Made by a program: the position numbers and the translations under genes. A stretch of DNA of 64,000 nt, taken from Zeus faber (taxonomy: Eukaryota; Chordata; Actinopteri; Zeiformes; Zeidae). The stretch's first letter is position 1; every line of letters starts with the position of its first letter. Where the stretch lies: NCBI GenBank assembly GCA_960531495.1, contig OY482864.1, positions 3,758,848 to 3,822,847 on the forward strand, written 5' to 3'. The notes under the pieces are model-generated. The model worked only from the letters and a program-made list of their open reading frames with translations, was not told where the DNA came from and did not search any database. This document shows positions 1-11,920 of the stretch, in pieces.

Positions 1-417
1 CTGAACCCTTTCCCGACAGCGTATCTCTGTAAGACTGGCTTTTCGGCGCTTGTGGCACTGAAGACGAAATACAGGAATAAACGAAATGTTCAGCCAGATC
101 TGCGGCTGTGACTGTCGTCCCTTAAGCCAGACATCAAGCATTTGGTGTCTGCCATGCAACATCAGCCTTCTCATGAGGTGAGTTAATATTAATGTGCTCC
201 TGTTATTGTTAGTTTTACAGTACATTACGAATGTTACGCGAAAGTCCCATAGATATAAGGTTATTTTTAACCCACCCCTTTTTTTGTTTTACTACTACTG
301 CACTGTATGTATGAGAATGCATATGACTAAAAATATACGTCCTCAGAGAACGCACTGTTTGGCTCTCGTTTTACTCTGGTCGGATGTGGGCTGCGGACCC
401 TTTTGAGATTTTCAAGT
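1..417. other. No recognisable feature
   Basis: AT-rich sequence with only short open frames that look random. It lies downstream of the last visible ankfn1 exon on the minus strand and is therefore probably intronic. I recognise no repeat family here. Confidence 0.4.
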
Positions 418-471
418 GGGCTACGAGTCCGAAAAGGTTGGAAACCGCAGTCTTGTAAGTTGTGAGGTGGC

Positions 472-504
472 AAGCCTGATCCCTGGGGGCCAGGGATCAG
501 GCTT
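472..504. repeat. Perfect 15-bp inverted repeat (hairpin)
   Basis: AAGCCTGATCCCTGG (472-486) is followed by a GGG loop and its exact reverse complement (490-504). It sits just beyond the C-terminal end of the Tc1-like transposase remnant, so it may be a relic of that element's flank or a separate small insertion. The sequence shows only the palindrome; any function is unknown. Confidence 0.85.
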
Positions 505-1180
505 GTCGTTTGTGCACAACCCACAGATGCTCAATCGGATTGAGAACTGGAGAATTTGGAGGCCAAGTCAACACCTTGAACTCTTTATCATGTTCCTCAA
601 ACCATTCCTGAACATTTTTTGCAGTGGGCAAGGGGCATTATTCTGCTGAAAGAGGCCACTGCCATCAGGGAATACCGTTGCCATGAAGGGGTGTACGTGG
701 TCTGCAACAAGTTTTGGTAGGTGGTATGTGTCAAAGTAACATCCACATGAATTCAGGACCCAAGGTTTCCCAGAAGAACATTGCCCAGAACATCACGCTG
801 CCTCTGCCGGCTTGCATTCTTCCCAGAGTGCATCCTGGTGCCATCTATTCCCCAGGTAAACGACACACAAGGGTGCAGCCATCCACGTGATGTAAAAGAA
901 AATGTGATTCCTCAGACCAGGACACCTTTTTTAATTGCTCCATGGTCCAGTTCTGACGCTCACATGCCCATTGTAGGCGCTTATGGTGGTGGACAGGGGG
1001 CAATCTGACCGGTCTGCGGCTAGGCAGCTGCATATGCAGCAAGCTGCAATGCACTGTGTGTTCTGACACCTTTCTATCATAGCCAGCATTAACTCTTTGA
1101 TCAATTTGTGCTACAGTAACTCTTCAGTGGGATCGGACCAGACAGGCTAGCTTTTAATGTTGTGGCTGATCAGTAGGTAT
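505..1180 (-). pseudogene. Tc1/mariner transposase remnant
   Basis: Reverse-strand translation gives a recognisable Tc1-like transposase in several frames. An HTH-type stretch (SEHTVHCSLLHM, RRPVRLPPVHHHKRLQWA) is followed by WTMEQLKKVSWSEESHFLLH, then HPFMATVFPDGSGLFQQNNA and WPPNSPVLNPIEHLW near 530-560. Known for the family: a DDE/DD34E enzyme with aspartates in WSDES and QQDNAPCH and a glutamate in NPIEHLW. Here the first Asp is Glu, the second is Asn, and only the Glu remains. Frameshifts and stops also break the frame. This is a dead fossil copy. No terminal inverted repeats were identified with confidence. Confidence 0.85.
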
Positions 1181-1394
1181 ATAGGTGTCTCTCTTCTATC
1201 TTGTCTCTGAAATTTTCTCACTCATACTAGCTTGGAACACATACACTCGCACACCAATCCTACTCCGAACAACACTCCACCAGACCAGGGTCTGCGGGAC
1301 AGGAGGGGTGCGAGTGATTCGGGTTTGACTTGCCTGAAGGACTCGCAACCCCACACCCCACAATTTTAACTGCAATAGCCTACAGCACACATTG

Positions 1395-2745
<1,351 letters not shown>

Positions 2746-3761
2746 AGATATAGTAATATGAAAAATAATAGACTTTACGTGACGTAAGAAAAACACTAAA
2801 TACCAGAGGGCATTTCTTAGATCCTCCCACAGCTTCCTCAATGGCCACAGCCTGAAAAGGAACTTAGTTGCTCATCTGATGTTTTGACATTTGCGAGAAT
2901 GGCAAGAGCCAAATATTAATTTCAAGACCTGGCCACATCTGCATGTAAATTGACATTGTCTGCCTTTGCAGAGCCCAATTGTAAAACTGTTTTTGTGACC
3001 CAAATGGTAATTCAATTCTTCAATATGTCAAGCCCCAGGACGATTTAAATGCTGTAGTATTCGTGTTCTGTTGTTACATTAATCCAGATAGCTTGAGGCA
3101 GCCTATTACTAAAACCTAAGAAAGCAGGCACTAGTCACGAAACAACTACTTTTAGGCTAAAAGATTCTCAGCGGGATTCCAGCTTAAATGTAAAAAAAAT
3201 AAGAAAAATTCAAAATCTTTTCAGTCAGGTGGAGATTTTATCGTTAACCGGTGTTAGGGATGGTAAGGGGTCCTGAGGACAACTCAAGCTGTACTGGATA
3301 ATGTCTCAGTAGCTTTGCAGGAGGTGGTTAAAGTGATGAGAGTGAGAAATCTAAGGTCAGGGCCAACTATGCTGAGCCGGTGGGACAATCCAAATCATTG
3401 GAGTCAGTAAACTTTCACACCAAATTCTTGTGCACAGGGAAACAGGATCCCTCCATTGCAATGAGCCAGTTAAATGCAAGTTAGTCAGAACGCTCAGATA
3501 ACGGCACTCCTATTACGGAGAGGTTTCTTGAGCGTGTTTTAGGTGAGTGCCCTGAGGTAGATATTCAAATAGGGGTTATTTCTGTTAGGTGTCTGTTAGT
3601 AAACACACTGTAAACTAATGTGAGAACTTTGACAGAAAGCTTCTTTAGAGGACATTTATATTGAGAGAATGGGGACATGCACTGTGCTACAAAATGGCTA
3701 CAATAAATGTAACCAGGGTACAATGGCTATCATCTATGTAAGGCGATACAAGAGACAGCTT
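2746..3761. other. Unassigned, probably decayed retroelement or intron
   Basis: There is no ORF of useful length. A few gag-like codons may be readable around 3300-3480 on the plus strand, which would fit the upstream part of the decayed Gypsy element that follows, but this is too weak to call. Otherwise nothing is recognised. Confidence 0.3.
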
Positions 3762-4434
3762 ATGCTAAGGGCACACTACATGACTTTCAAAGTCATCAGA
3801 TCACTGTACTGTTCACACTACACAAGTTTATGTCTTGGAATTGGGAATCTTGAAGTCGTTGTGGTTTCACACTACATGACTGATGGGCGACAGGGGGTCA
3901 CACATTACAAGAACTTGCACCAGGAGGAGTCACAAAAACACCTCAATTGGCAATTGACACCAAAAATGACACGACACCATGGATTATTACACAGGATTAT
4001 TTATTTTTTATTTTATTCTAGATCACTGAAAAAAAATGAATAAACGCACAATTTAAATAACAGATATATTAAAAACCTGGAGAAGAAAAGTAAAATAGCT
4101 ATGTTGTGTGTTTCTGCCTACTGATGCGTGTGCACTCCCGTCTTTTCTTCTTGTACCCCCGGCCCCCCCCCGGCGTGACGGGGGGGGGCCCCGTCACGCC
4201 GCCACCCAGTGTCTGCTTTCATTGGCTGTAGCTCGTTGCGTCACTCCCGACTCGATCCCCACATGACCAGCTTTTAAACCTGCTTGATATGTCACTGTTG
4301 TCTGTGAGCCATTGGCAAGATATCAAGCATGTCGGATCACGTTGTGAGCAATTCGAGCTTCGCTCGGCGATCTCCAAAAACCTGTTGGCAAGTGGAAAAT
4401 CAAGCTAGAATCACGTAGTCGGAACCTGGCATTA
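3762..4434. repeat. MITE-like element with imperfect terminal repeats
   Basis: The left end (GGGCACACTACATGACTTT) and the reverse complement of the right end (GGTTCCGACTACGTGATT) are imperfect matches. Internally the motif CACACTACATGAC recurs at about 3771, 3814 and 3871. This resembles short nonautonomous DNA elements common in teleosts. A strong GC hairpin lies inside. The element appears to have landed in the degenerate Gypsy sequence that continues on its right. Boundaries are approximate. Confidence 0.55.
4171..4201. repeat. GC-rich 13-bp perfect hairpin
   Basis: CGGCGTGACGGGG (4171-4183), a loop of five G, and the exact complement CCCCGTCACGCCG (4189-4201). It is flanked on the left by a run of C. 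Both the stem and the G/C homopolymers can form stable secondary structure, and they contrast sharply with the AT-rich surroundings. Confidence 0.9.
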
Positions 4435-4439
4435 GTGGC

Positions 4440-5490
4440 AGTGCTAGTTTGCTGTTCAAGCCAAGAAATACTCCATTACCCGTTGGTCTGATTGTGATTG
4501 GTACCTTATTTGTGTCTCACAGCCTTGTATTCCCTGTAAAGGTGATTCATTTCTCAAAAGAGGAGGTCTGGTAAACCTCTAGAACAAGACTAGGCATTCT
4601 CAGTCAAGGTCAGTGTGTAGAAGCTATGTGTGGTTTCAGCGAATTGTTGCTAAACCATGAGGAGATGACCAATAACGGGGACAGTACAGACACTGACAGA
4701 GCATTTCAGAACCCTGAGAAGATTACTGCAGTGACCAGTCCCGGGCACTGTTAAAGAGCTCATTTCTTTCCTAGGCTTTGCAGTTACTAAAGGAGATTTA
4801 TCGAACGCTTCTTCCAGATATCTGGACCATAATATGATAAATACTTGTCAGAGAAATTAGGCGAAACTATTTTAGTGAAAGTTATGGGCACCCCAGTGTC
4901 AATCTGGTTCGAGCAGCTAAAAGAAAAAAACAATTCTACTTTGGGCTGTGAAGACTTCATTTCATACTGGAGGCAGACGCTAGAAATTTAGGACTAGGTG
5001 AGAGACTCTACTGGGAGCAAGGAGGTAGAACGACAGTTATAGCCTATCCTGTAATGAAGCTTGGGCTGCTTGCACTTGTGGGCAGTGACAGATTATTTTA
5101 GAAGTTATCTGTTGGGGTCAAACTTTACTATCACAACAGACAACAACCCCCTCTATAACCTCTCAACAGCCAAGTTAGGTGCCATCAAGCAGCAATGTGT
5201 CTGTGTGTGACTGAGAAGTACAGTACCACTTGGGCGCTGTTACACTGCCACGGATGCTCTTTCTTAGTGGTCAACGGCCACAGAACCTGAGCCAGAAAGT
5301 GAGGATGCAGAGTGCGACGGTTGTGTCACTATGTGTAATGTTCTCATGACAGGAACCGCCGTAGGGCTGGGCTTTGTGATAACAGAAGTTCAGTGCTGTA
5401 AGGGCAGACAGATGCAGGCTTCTGAAACTAGTGAGGGTGCTGATTGTGTCGCAGACCAAGGGAACACTGAAACATTAGCAGCTAAAGCTA
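4440..5490 (+). pseudogene. Degenerate Gypsy-type pol: RT connection and RNase H
   Basis: Plus-strand translation in several frames shows Gypsy pol signatures: YRRF-like RT connection residues (RRFIERF, about 4791), the RNase H core TDNNPLYNLSTAKLGA (about 5137-5185), and DALS followed by an acidic EPEPESEDAECDGC spacer (5250-5330). Known for the family: RT plus RNase H copy the element RNA into DNA. Stops and frameshifts are frequent, so it is non-functional. A TTAA-target MITE at 5496-6171 interrupts it. No LTRs were identified. Confidence 0.65.
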
Positions 5491-5495
5491 ATTAA

Positions 5496-6171
5496 AGCTG
5501 CTTTCACACATGAACATTCACACAATGTCCGGATAATCAGGTCCAGACATTGCCCGGAGTTGCCCTTTCACACATGTAGCACACAACCGTAGGTTGTCTG
5601 TGTCAGACACATTCACACCTACTGGAAATTCCCAGTTTGATTTAGACGAGGGGCGGAGCCTGGGTAGAGCGTGCAGGAGGCAGGATGTGACGCAATGACA
5701 CACACACACAGTATTAGCACACCCAAGATGGCAGACGAGGCTCACGACTTATTTTTTTTGCATTGATACTCCATGTATTTGGACATAATATAAATGAAAG
5801 AGTGGAAAGGAATATAAAGGAATGTCGTCTATGCTCGTCTATGCTCCATAGACGAAGATCAGCAGGAAGGTAAATAACTGCCGCATGATAGTGACACGAT
5901 GTTGTGTGTGATGACGTGTCATCAACACACAACATCGTGTCACAACACGTGTCACAACACGCCCACTCACTCGCTGTGAAATCTCTGGACAATCACCTGC
6001 ACTGTTCACACATACCACTCAATTGGACATTAGGCAAACTCTTTGTACTAGGGTACTGGCTGAGGTACGTCCGGAAAATGTCCGGTCCAAATGATTTAGA
6101 CATTTGCGTTCACACATACTCTGGGTAATGTCCGGATAATTTCAGGGTTGCAGTGCATGTATGAAAGCAGC
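5496..6171. mobile_element. TTAA-target MITE (piggyBac-like ends)
   Basis: The element is bounded by TTAA on both sides (5492-5495 and 6172-6175). The left terminus AGCTGCTTTCACACATG and the reverse complement of the right terminus, GCTGCTTTCATACATG, are near-identical inverted repeats. Motifs such as AATGTCCGGATAAT recur near both ends. There is no transposase ORF, so it would depend on a partner enzyme; piggyBac-type transposases are the known users of TTAA targets. It contains a 53-bp palindrome at 5891-5943 and splits a Gypsy pol fossil. Confidence 0.8.
5891..5943. repeat. 53-bp near-perfect palindrome
   Basis: The 18-bp arm GTGACACGATGTTGTGTG (5891-5908) pairs exactly with 5926-5943. 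Inside, TGATGAC (5909-5915) pairs with GTCATCA (5918-5924), leaving a 2-nt loop and one bulged A. That gives 25 paired bases in the middle of the TTAA MITE. The tail of the arm (GTGTCACAACACG) is echoed again at 5949-5962. Confidence 0.92.
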
Positions 6172-6175
6172 TTAA

Positions 6176-6530
6176 GTTTCAGGACAAAAACCTACTCACA
6201 GTGCGTTGTTTAGATGGTTTTGGAGCAGTCAGAGAAAACCTACCTACAGGGAGAGATTGGGTTTACCTAAGCCAGCATTATTCCTTCTAATAAAATTGCA
6301 GTGTGTAAGGGAATGTCATCTAACCAAACGCCAAATGCTTAAGACTGTACATTATGAGATGGGGGACCACAGCATAGAGGTGAGTACTAGCTATAATGCC
6401 AAAGCCCAAGATTCAAGCACCCCTGACACTATTGTCAGTTACCCTATGCGAGAATGTGCTTTGGGTTACAGAGGTTTTTACTAAGTCCAGTCCTCACCCT
6501 CTCGTAATAGGAAGCAGGTATTACATTTGC
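6176..6530 (+). pseudogene. Gypsy-like pol continuation after the MITE
   Basis: Immediately right of the MITE, plus-strand translation reads FRWFWSSQRKPTYRERLGLPK (about 6203-6268). This resembles the spacer between RNase H and the integrase N-terminus in Gypsy-type pol and continues the reading direction of the 4440-5490 fossil. Downstream frames decay. The assignment rests on position plus loose motif resemblance, so it is tentative. Confidence 0.4.
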
Positions 6531-8119
6531 AGAAAAAGTGGCACCATATGCCACTTTATGTACAATATGTACAAAAAACAAAAAAAAACCATTATTAACA
6601 GTTTAACTTGCCCTAACTGAACAAAGTGAACTCATTGTGATGCAAGTTAAATTAACTTCAAATCACATGCACACAGCTACACACTGATGTCCAACTGATA
6701 GATTTTCCTAAAAAGAATATGAAAGTTTATGTAAGAAAATAAATAAATATAAACTTGAGTTATTGTTGATTTGTTGTGTGTGTTTAAGTTGCCTTCTGAT
6801 TAAAATGGAACTGTTGAAAGAAGTTCTAAGAACTTAACTTAACTTGTTGCTCCCCATCGGGAGCACTCTCTCGCAGTCTTGACACGGGTTCACTCGCCGA
6901 TAACCACCTTCACAGCCTGACAGGGGCAGAAATTACGGGGGAACAGGGGGTCTGGACCCCCCTTTGCTGGGAGAAAAACTGAGAGTTGTCCCCCTCAATA
7001 TATCATTGGAAACATAACCACATAATTTTAAATAATTGCCGCTCTGCTCCCCAACTGCGCCCAAGGCGTGACAGCAGTGGTGCACCTGCCAAAACAGTGG
7101 GTTTTTATTTAAGTAGGTTTTTTTTACTCCGTTTCCTTATGTGATGAAACAAGCACTGTGCATGATGGGGACACGTTCTCCGTCACTCTCTTACTCAATC
7201 TCTCTTACCCCCGCACTCTCTTACCCCAATTACAATAAATACATCTACAATAAAAAACACTCTGTATTTGTTTTCTTTGGAAAAATGCTGAAGCTTTATG
7301 CCGGAGAACGGATCGAAGTTGCACATTGGCGTTAACTTACATGCGTGCGGAAAGGATCTCCTATTCACCACACGCACAGTGAGATATATAGGTAGAATTT
7401 TTTAAAAATAAGCGATTTTACTAATTTTGGGATTCTCAGTGTGAGAAATACGAGGTGCGGCTTGTGAGCTTGTTGACTGATTGATATACGTGAGTAGGGC
7501 TGCTCCCTAAAAGTCAACGAGTCGAATCATCAGTCAACTGACTGCGATCATTCAAGCTGAGCAGTCGTCTTTATAAAAAAAAAAAAAAAAAAGAATTGTC
7601 AGTATGCATTACAATAACAGGATAAAACAAAACTTTACAAAATGCACAGGGATAACGTCGTCTGGACATGGATTCGAACATGGCTCTCCTTGCGCCCCAA
7701 TCACCGTGCCCGTTCCCACAAATAAAACAACTAAAAACAGTGTGGGGATGGGGCACGGAGGAACTGGGCATGACTCGTCGACTTGATTAGATTATTTCTA
7801 CGTATTACGCATGGACAGGGGGTGATCGGGGAGAGTCAGAGAAAGTGTCCCAATTATGCACAGATTTGTTCCATACAGTTCTATACGCACTTGTTCGAAT
7901 AGGGCAACACGCATTGTCGGTCACGTCGGAGCTGCAACTTAATCACCTTCCACGCCAGGCGCGCACCACATCCAAATCCTCTAGCTGCTTCCTCACCACT
8001 GCATATGTCCACATACACAAGTGAATCAGCTCCATCCGTCTCTCCCCATTTTTCCACAGATGGACGGGGGAGGGGGCGATATTTAGATACTGTGAAAATA
8101 TTGCATATGGTGACAAATA
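6531..8119. other. Intronic sequence with unassigned repeat scraps
   Basis: No coding signal was recognised. About 6930-6980 is a GGGGGTCTGGACCCCCC-like foldback. About 7495-7790 begins GGGCTGCTCCC and contains GTCAACGAGTCG with TCGTCGACTTG near 7775, suggestive of a small nonautonomous DNA element carrying a 17-A run at 7575-7591. None of these could be named securely. Confidence 0.35.
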
Positions 8120-8479
8120 TTGCAATACTCGATATTATCGATAATCGGCCAAAGCCTACACTGCACTCCCAATGAACAGCTGGGTGAGGAAGTCAGACAT
8201 CCGAAAGTAGAACAGACATTAAGCCCTGAACCTGAGAAGCTGGACCAGGTTAATGCTTGGCCAGAGTGGTGTTCTGATGGTTTGGTTGAGGGCAAAGCAG
8301 AGTGTGAGGGTTGTACGGAGCCAGAGACTGCTAGTTTAACTATTGTGGAACCAGAAGTAGATAAACCTGTGTCTGCCCCTCATACACTGGAGGGAAATTC
8401 TAGGGTGAATGCAACTGTTCCTGCTCTAAGACGAGTTAGAGACCCACTGCTGTGGAACATATCAACCTGTAAAACTTGA
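8120..8479 (+). pseudogene. Possible C-terminal tail of the Gypsy polyprotein
   Basis: A 119-codon open frame is rich in acidic residues and proline (EQLGEEVRHPKVEQT, PEPEKLDQ) and ends with RRVRDPLLW close to its stop. That arrangement resembles the low-complexity tail after the integrase in Gypsy elements, and it lies downstream of and collinear with the pol fossil at 4440-6530. It could also be unrelated. No catalytic motif is present. Confidence 0.3.
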
Positions 8480-8821
8480 CTAGCTAATGTTAATTGCTGT
8501 TGCAGACACTGTCCTGGCGCGCAGAAACATTGCATCGCCAGGTGGTCGGAGTGCAAAAACCTAAATGGTTTCATCAAATAATGAAGAAATGTTGCACACT
8601 TAATGGATTTGATTTTGTGACCTGTTGAACATGTTTTAAATTAGATTCTTTGACTGGGGATATAAGTGGCTGGAAGTGTCGGCTGTCACACGTGAAACTT
8701 ACTTGTGCATGCTGTGTTCTAAAGTGAGTTGTGTTTATAATTTTGTTCTGAAAATTACTTTAAATAACACTATCATCTACATCCAGTTCACAGTTGTTAG
8801 TTTGTTGAGTAAAGAACTATA

Positions 8822-9442
8822 CAGTGGTACTTTGACTTACAAGTTCAAGTTCAAGTTCAATCTGCTCGTATAGCAAATCAATTTTCCCCATTGAAATTAA
8901 TTGAAATGCCATTTATCCGTTCCATCTCCCAAAAAAACACCCCACTTTTTTTTGTTACGTGTTTTTAAATAAGAAAAATGTATTTATAAATAACAAATAT
9001 TTTATAAAAACATAATAAAACGCTATCACGCTATCTCCTGCGAGCTGCTTCTCCGTCGACCACACCAACAGCAGATTCTCCATCTTTTTTTCTATTATTT
9101 TGCGCTTTAAGTCACTGGACATCATCCGCTTCTTCTTCTCAGCACTTACTTTCTTAGGACCCATGGTTCGAAAAAAAAAGAATTGGCAAAATAACTGCAC
9201 AAATCGCGAGCACAAAACACAAAAGAGATGCTTCCACGCTCAGGTATCCACGTCAAGTGAAGGAGTGAGACGCAGGAAGCTGGCCGGATTCACTCGCCAC
9301 GCCAACTAATGGCGGCACCTGAAGCTCGCTCGTCGTGACTCACTTTTTTTCTCACAAATCAATACAAAAAAATGTTACGGAACGACGGCTCGTAACTCGG
9401 AAAACTTGTATGATGGTGCACTCGTAAATCAAGGTACCACTG
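8822..9442. mobile_element. pogo/Tigger-type deletion derivative
   Basis: The terminal inverted repeats match: left CAGTGGTACTTTGACTTAC, and right, reverse-complemented, CAGTGGTACCTTGATTTAC. The left flank ends in TA, the target used by Tc1/mariner/pogo elements; the right flank is TG, so one copy of the duplication has mutated. The 621-bp element keeps only the start of a transposase gene on its minus strand (see 9000-9164). It is thus an internally deleted, nonautonomous copy. Confidence 0.8.
9000..9164 (-). pseudogene. Truncated pogo/Tigger transposase N-terminus
   Basis: The ATG at 9164 opens MGPKKVSAEKKKRMM followed by SSDLKRKIIEKK. This is the basic start and first helix of the CENP-B-type HTH domain typical of Tigger-like transposases. 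The similarity is lost after about 30 residues and the frame runs into AT-rich sequence, so DDE catalytic residues are absent. It lies within the matching terminal repeats at 8822 and 9442. Confidence 0.65.
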
Positions 9443-10239
9443 TGTTTTAAATATATGCATGCTGATAATTTGATTATTGCATTATACTGTGATAGCTAAA
9501 ATAAATAAATAAATAATATGCCGTGAGCAAGTGGACATTTATTCTGCACGTTTGTTTCTATTTTCAATTCGCCGGAAAATGGGTTTCTACTCTTGTCTCA
9601 GTACTAATTTGCACTGACACAAAGTGGAAAAGGATTGTGTCAGTAAACTCAATTTTGTTATTTTAGTCATTTTTTCCATCAAGGTATAGTAATGAAATGA
9701 GGAACCGTTTAGGCCTGGGAGCTTCTGAAATTGGAACATTAGCAGTCCCATGAAGTTTTAGTTTCTTTCCCACCACGACTAGGTACTGTGGAGAGTATGC
9801 AAATGAGGAGGGGGCAGTGGCAAATGTACAGCTTTTCGGATTGATAAACCATTTTGCACACACTGGACACATGGGTTGATGTGTGCTCTGGCTTGGATTC
9901 TAGCTTTACATTTTCTTTTATAAAACAAAAGTAGCAATGGGAGTGAGTACTATCAGCTATTTACCAGTTTCTGAAAATGGCAGGAGTCGATTCTTGTATA
10001 AGTTTGCATTTGACCATTCAGCTTTGTTCAGTACTACAAACTCAGCCAAATGGTTCCCCTTCCCATGAAAAATACCACCTCACTTGCAGGAATTATTTGG
10101 GACCAGGAACTACCCAAGTGGAAGCAATTTTAGAACGAAAATGATGGAAAGCAGGAACCCTTTTCTGAAAAAACAAAAAACAAAGTGAGGCACCCTACGT
10201 ACTACGCGATTGATACCCTCGAAAGGAACATCTACTTAC
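9443..10239 (-). other. Ankfn1 intron sequence downstream of exon 10240-10450
   Basis: It starts with the GTAAGT donor (10234-10239 on the plus-strand coordinates). No repeats or ORFs were recognised. The next coding exon, which must begin in phase 1, was not found between here and position 1. Confidence 0.5.
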
Positions 10240-10450
10240 AGTGGGGGCTCTCCTTGCCGCCGGCTTTGAGCAGCAGCTTGGCAATAGGAGTGTTGTTGGT
10301 CATGATGGCGATGTCGAGAGGAGTCAAACCCTGGCTGTTGGGGGTGTTGAGGTCCAACTCTTCGGCTGTGTACTGATACAACAGAATCTGCACGGTGTCC
10401 AGGTCCTGCTGCTCCACTGCCTCAAAGATACAGTCACTGCCCTGCATAGT
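10240..10450 (-). CDS. ankfn1: Ankfn1-like exon: ankyrin repeat segment
   Basis: This 211-nt internal exon encodes about 70 residues including FEAVEQQDLDTVQILLYQ and GLTPLDIAIMTNNTPIAKLL. The second stretch matches the ankyrin consensus G-TPL-IA...LLL-AG. The acceptor is TTCAACAG (AG at 10451-10452) and the donor is GTAAGT (10234-10239). The exon starts in phase 0 and ends after one codon base. This fits the upstream exon at 16934-17132, which ends in phase 0. The combination of ankyrin repeats with the preceding basic linker is what I recognise as Ankfn1, a family with ankyrin repeats followed by fibronectin type III. Its Drosophila relative, wide awake, regulates neuronal excitability and sleep; the fish role is inferred only. 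The methionine near the exon start is internal. Confidence 0.88.
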
Positions 10451-10834
10451 CTGTTGAAGACAAAATGGTTCATGTTGACGTCATCCTCAATCTGTTAGAT
10501 GATTCCGACCAAAATAGCACTACTAGTATTAGATATTAGGACCTGTGGGACATGACAGATACTGTCGACTTACCGTCGGCTAAAACAGCAATGTCGAAAA
10601 AAAACAATTCCATTTTATTGTGAGACACAGAAATACAGTATGTATTCTGTGTCATAAAGAAAGCTTTCTTTAGTTTTGTCAACAGATGCTTTCATTTTGA
10701 AAAAAAAACCACCCGAAATAACAACTACCCAGGAGTCTACGGGATTTGTTGTAGAACTGCTGTTTACTAGAACACAGCAATACGTAGCAATACCGTTCCC
10801 ACTTACACAGTGAGTGGGTACGGTATTGTTAATG

Positions 10835-10838
<4 letters not shown>

Positions 10839-10911
<73 letters not shown>

Positions 10912-10922
10912 TGTGTGTGTGT
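10839..10922. repeat. (GT)n microsatellite
   Basis: An 84-bp GT tract with a GCGC interruption near 10907-10910. It faces the CA tract at 11183-11246 on the same strand, so the two are complementary arms about 260 bp apart. Confidence 0.97.
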
Positions 10923-11180
10923 TGATGGAACTGGCTAGACTTATATTATACAGAACATTGTGTGCCAGCCTGTTGGCATTTAGAATCCAGTCAAAACACG
11001 AAAGAGTGTGAGACGGCGGACAAACAATTGTATAAGAGGGGTAGGAAGAAGCAAATGGAGAGGAGGCGGAGGAAAGGAGAGAAGAAGGGATTCTGGAAGA
11101 GGATAATGAAGAGGAGAGCCCCGGGAGATGAGCGCTCTGCGGCAGAAGACATTGTGCCGCAACATACACACATACTGTAT

Positions 11181-11182
<2 letters not shown>

Positions 11183-11246
<64 letters not shown>
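11183..11246. repeat. (CA)n microsatellite
   Basis: A 64-bp pure CA tract, complementary in orientation to the GT tract at 10839-10922. The 260 bp between them has a purine-rich stretch (GGAGGAGGCGGAGG, about 11056-11112). Confidence 0.97.
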
Positions 11247-11247
<1 letters not shown>

Positions 11248-11920
11248 ACAGTGACTGTTAGAAGTGTCAGCTTGATGGCTCATTGCAACCGAGCGATTTG
11301 TCGAGTGACTGTTTCACGATGGCAAGGACATGCAGATGGTATGTGGGGTGGTGGATGGAATGTAGGGTGGTGGATGGCACCCTTGGTTAGAAGGGGATCT
11401 GGTGACTTCAGGGTTGCCAGTTGGGAAGCACCAATACAGCTTGATGATACAGAAGTCCTAAACTTTAAATATCAGCCAATATGAAGTACCAATCCAATCC
11501 ATTACTTTACAACACAGACAACAGATTTGAAATATTTACAAGCTAAAGATTGGCACAGGACATTATTCACTATGAGGGAAATCAGCTGTCGATCTGTCAG
11601 ATTTGTTGTATTGGGCATATTTTCTGATAAAATACCTTGACAGGGTAAAACTGCCTAAAACTGCCTGGTCACACCAGTGTGGCATCATAAATGCTGAACA
11701 AATTTTTAGCTTTTAGTTTTCGCGTCTCACGAACGCTGTCCACAAAATGATAAAAACAAAAATAATGAATTTAAGAACAAATTTTATGCAGAAAGATAGT
11801 AGATGGTACAGCAGTGGTATGTCTTCTATCAAACAGTGGCACTGTTATCTCCTTCTCAGAATTGGATGTACCCAAATAAATATATATTTTTATTCAACAA
11901 AAGCAGAACCTGTTCATTGT
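11247..11920 (-). other. Intronic, nothing recognised
   Basis: It includes a short imperfect direct repeat (ATGTGGGGTGGTGGATGGA / ATGTAGGGTGGTGGATGG, about 11341-11377). There is no coding signal. Confidence 0.4.

Noticed and set aside
7660..7700. GGATTCGAACATGG near 7671, considered as a tRNA B box
   Set aside because: No A box at the right distance, no acceptor stem and no cloverleaf; probably part of a MITE.
10615..11283. 222-codon minus-strand ORF beside the ankyrin exon
   Set aside because: Most codons are Cys-Val and Thr-His dipeptides from the two facing microsatellites.
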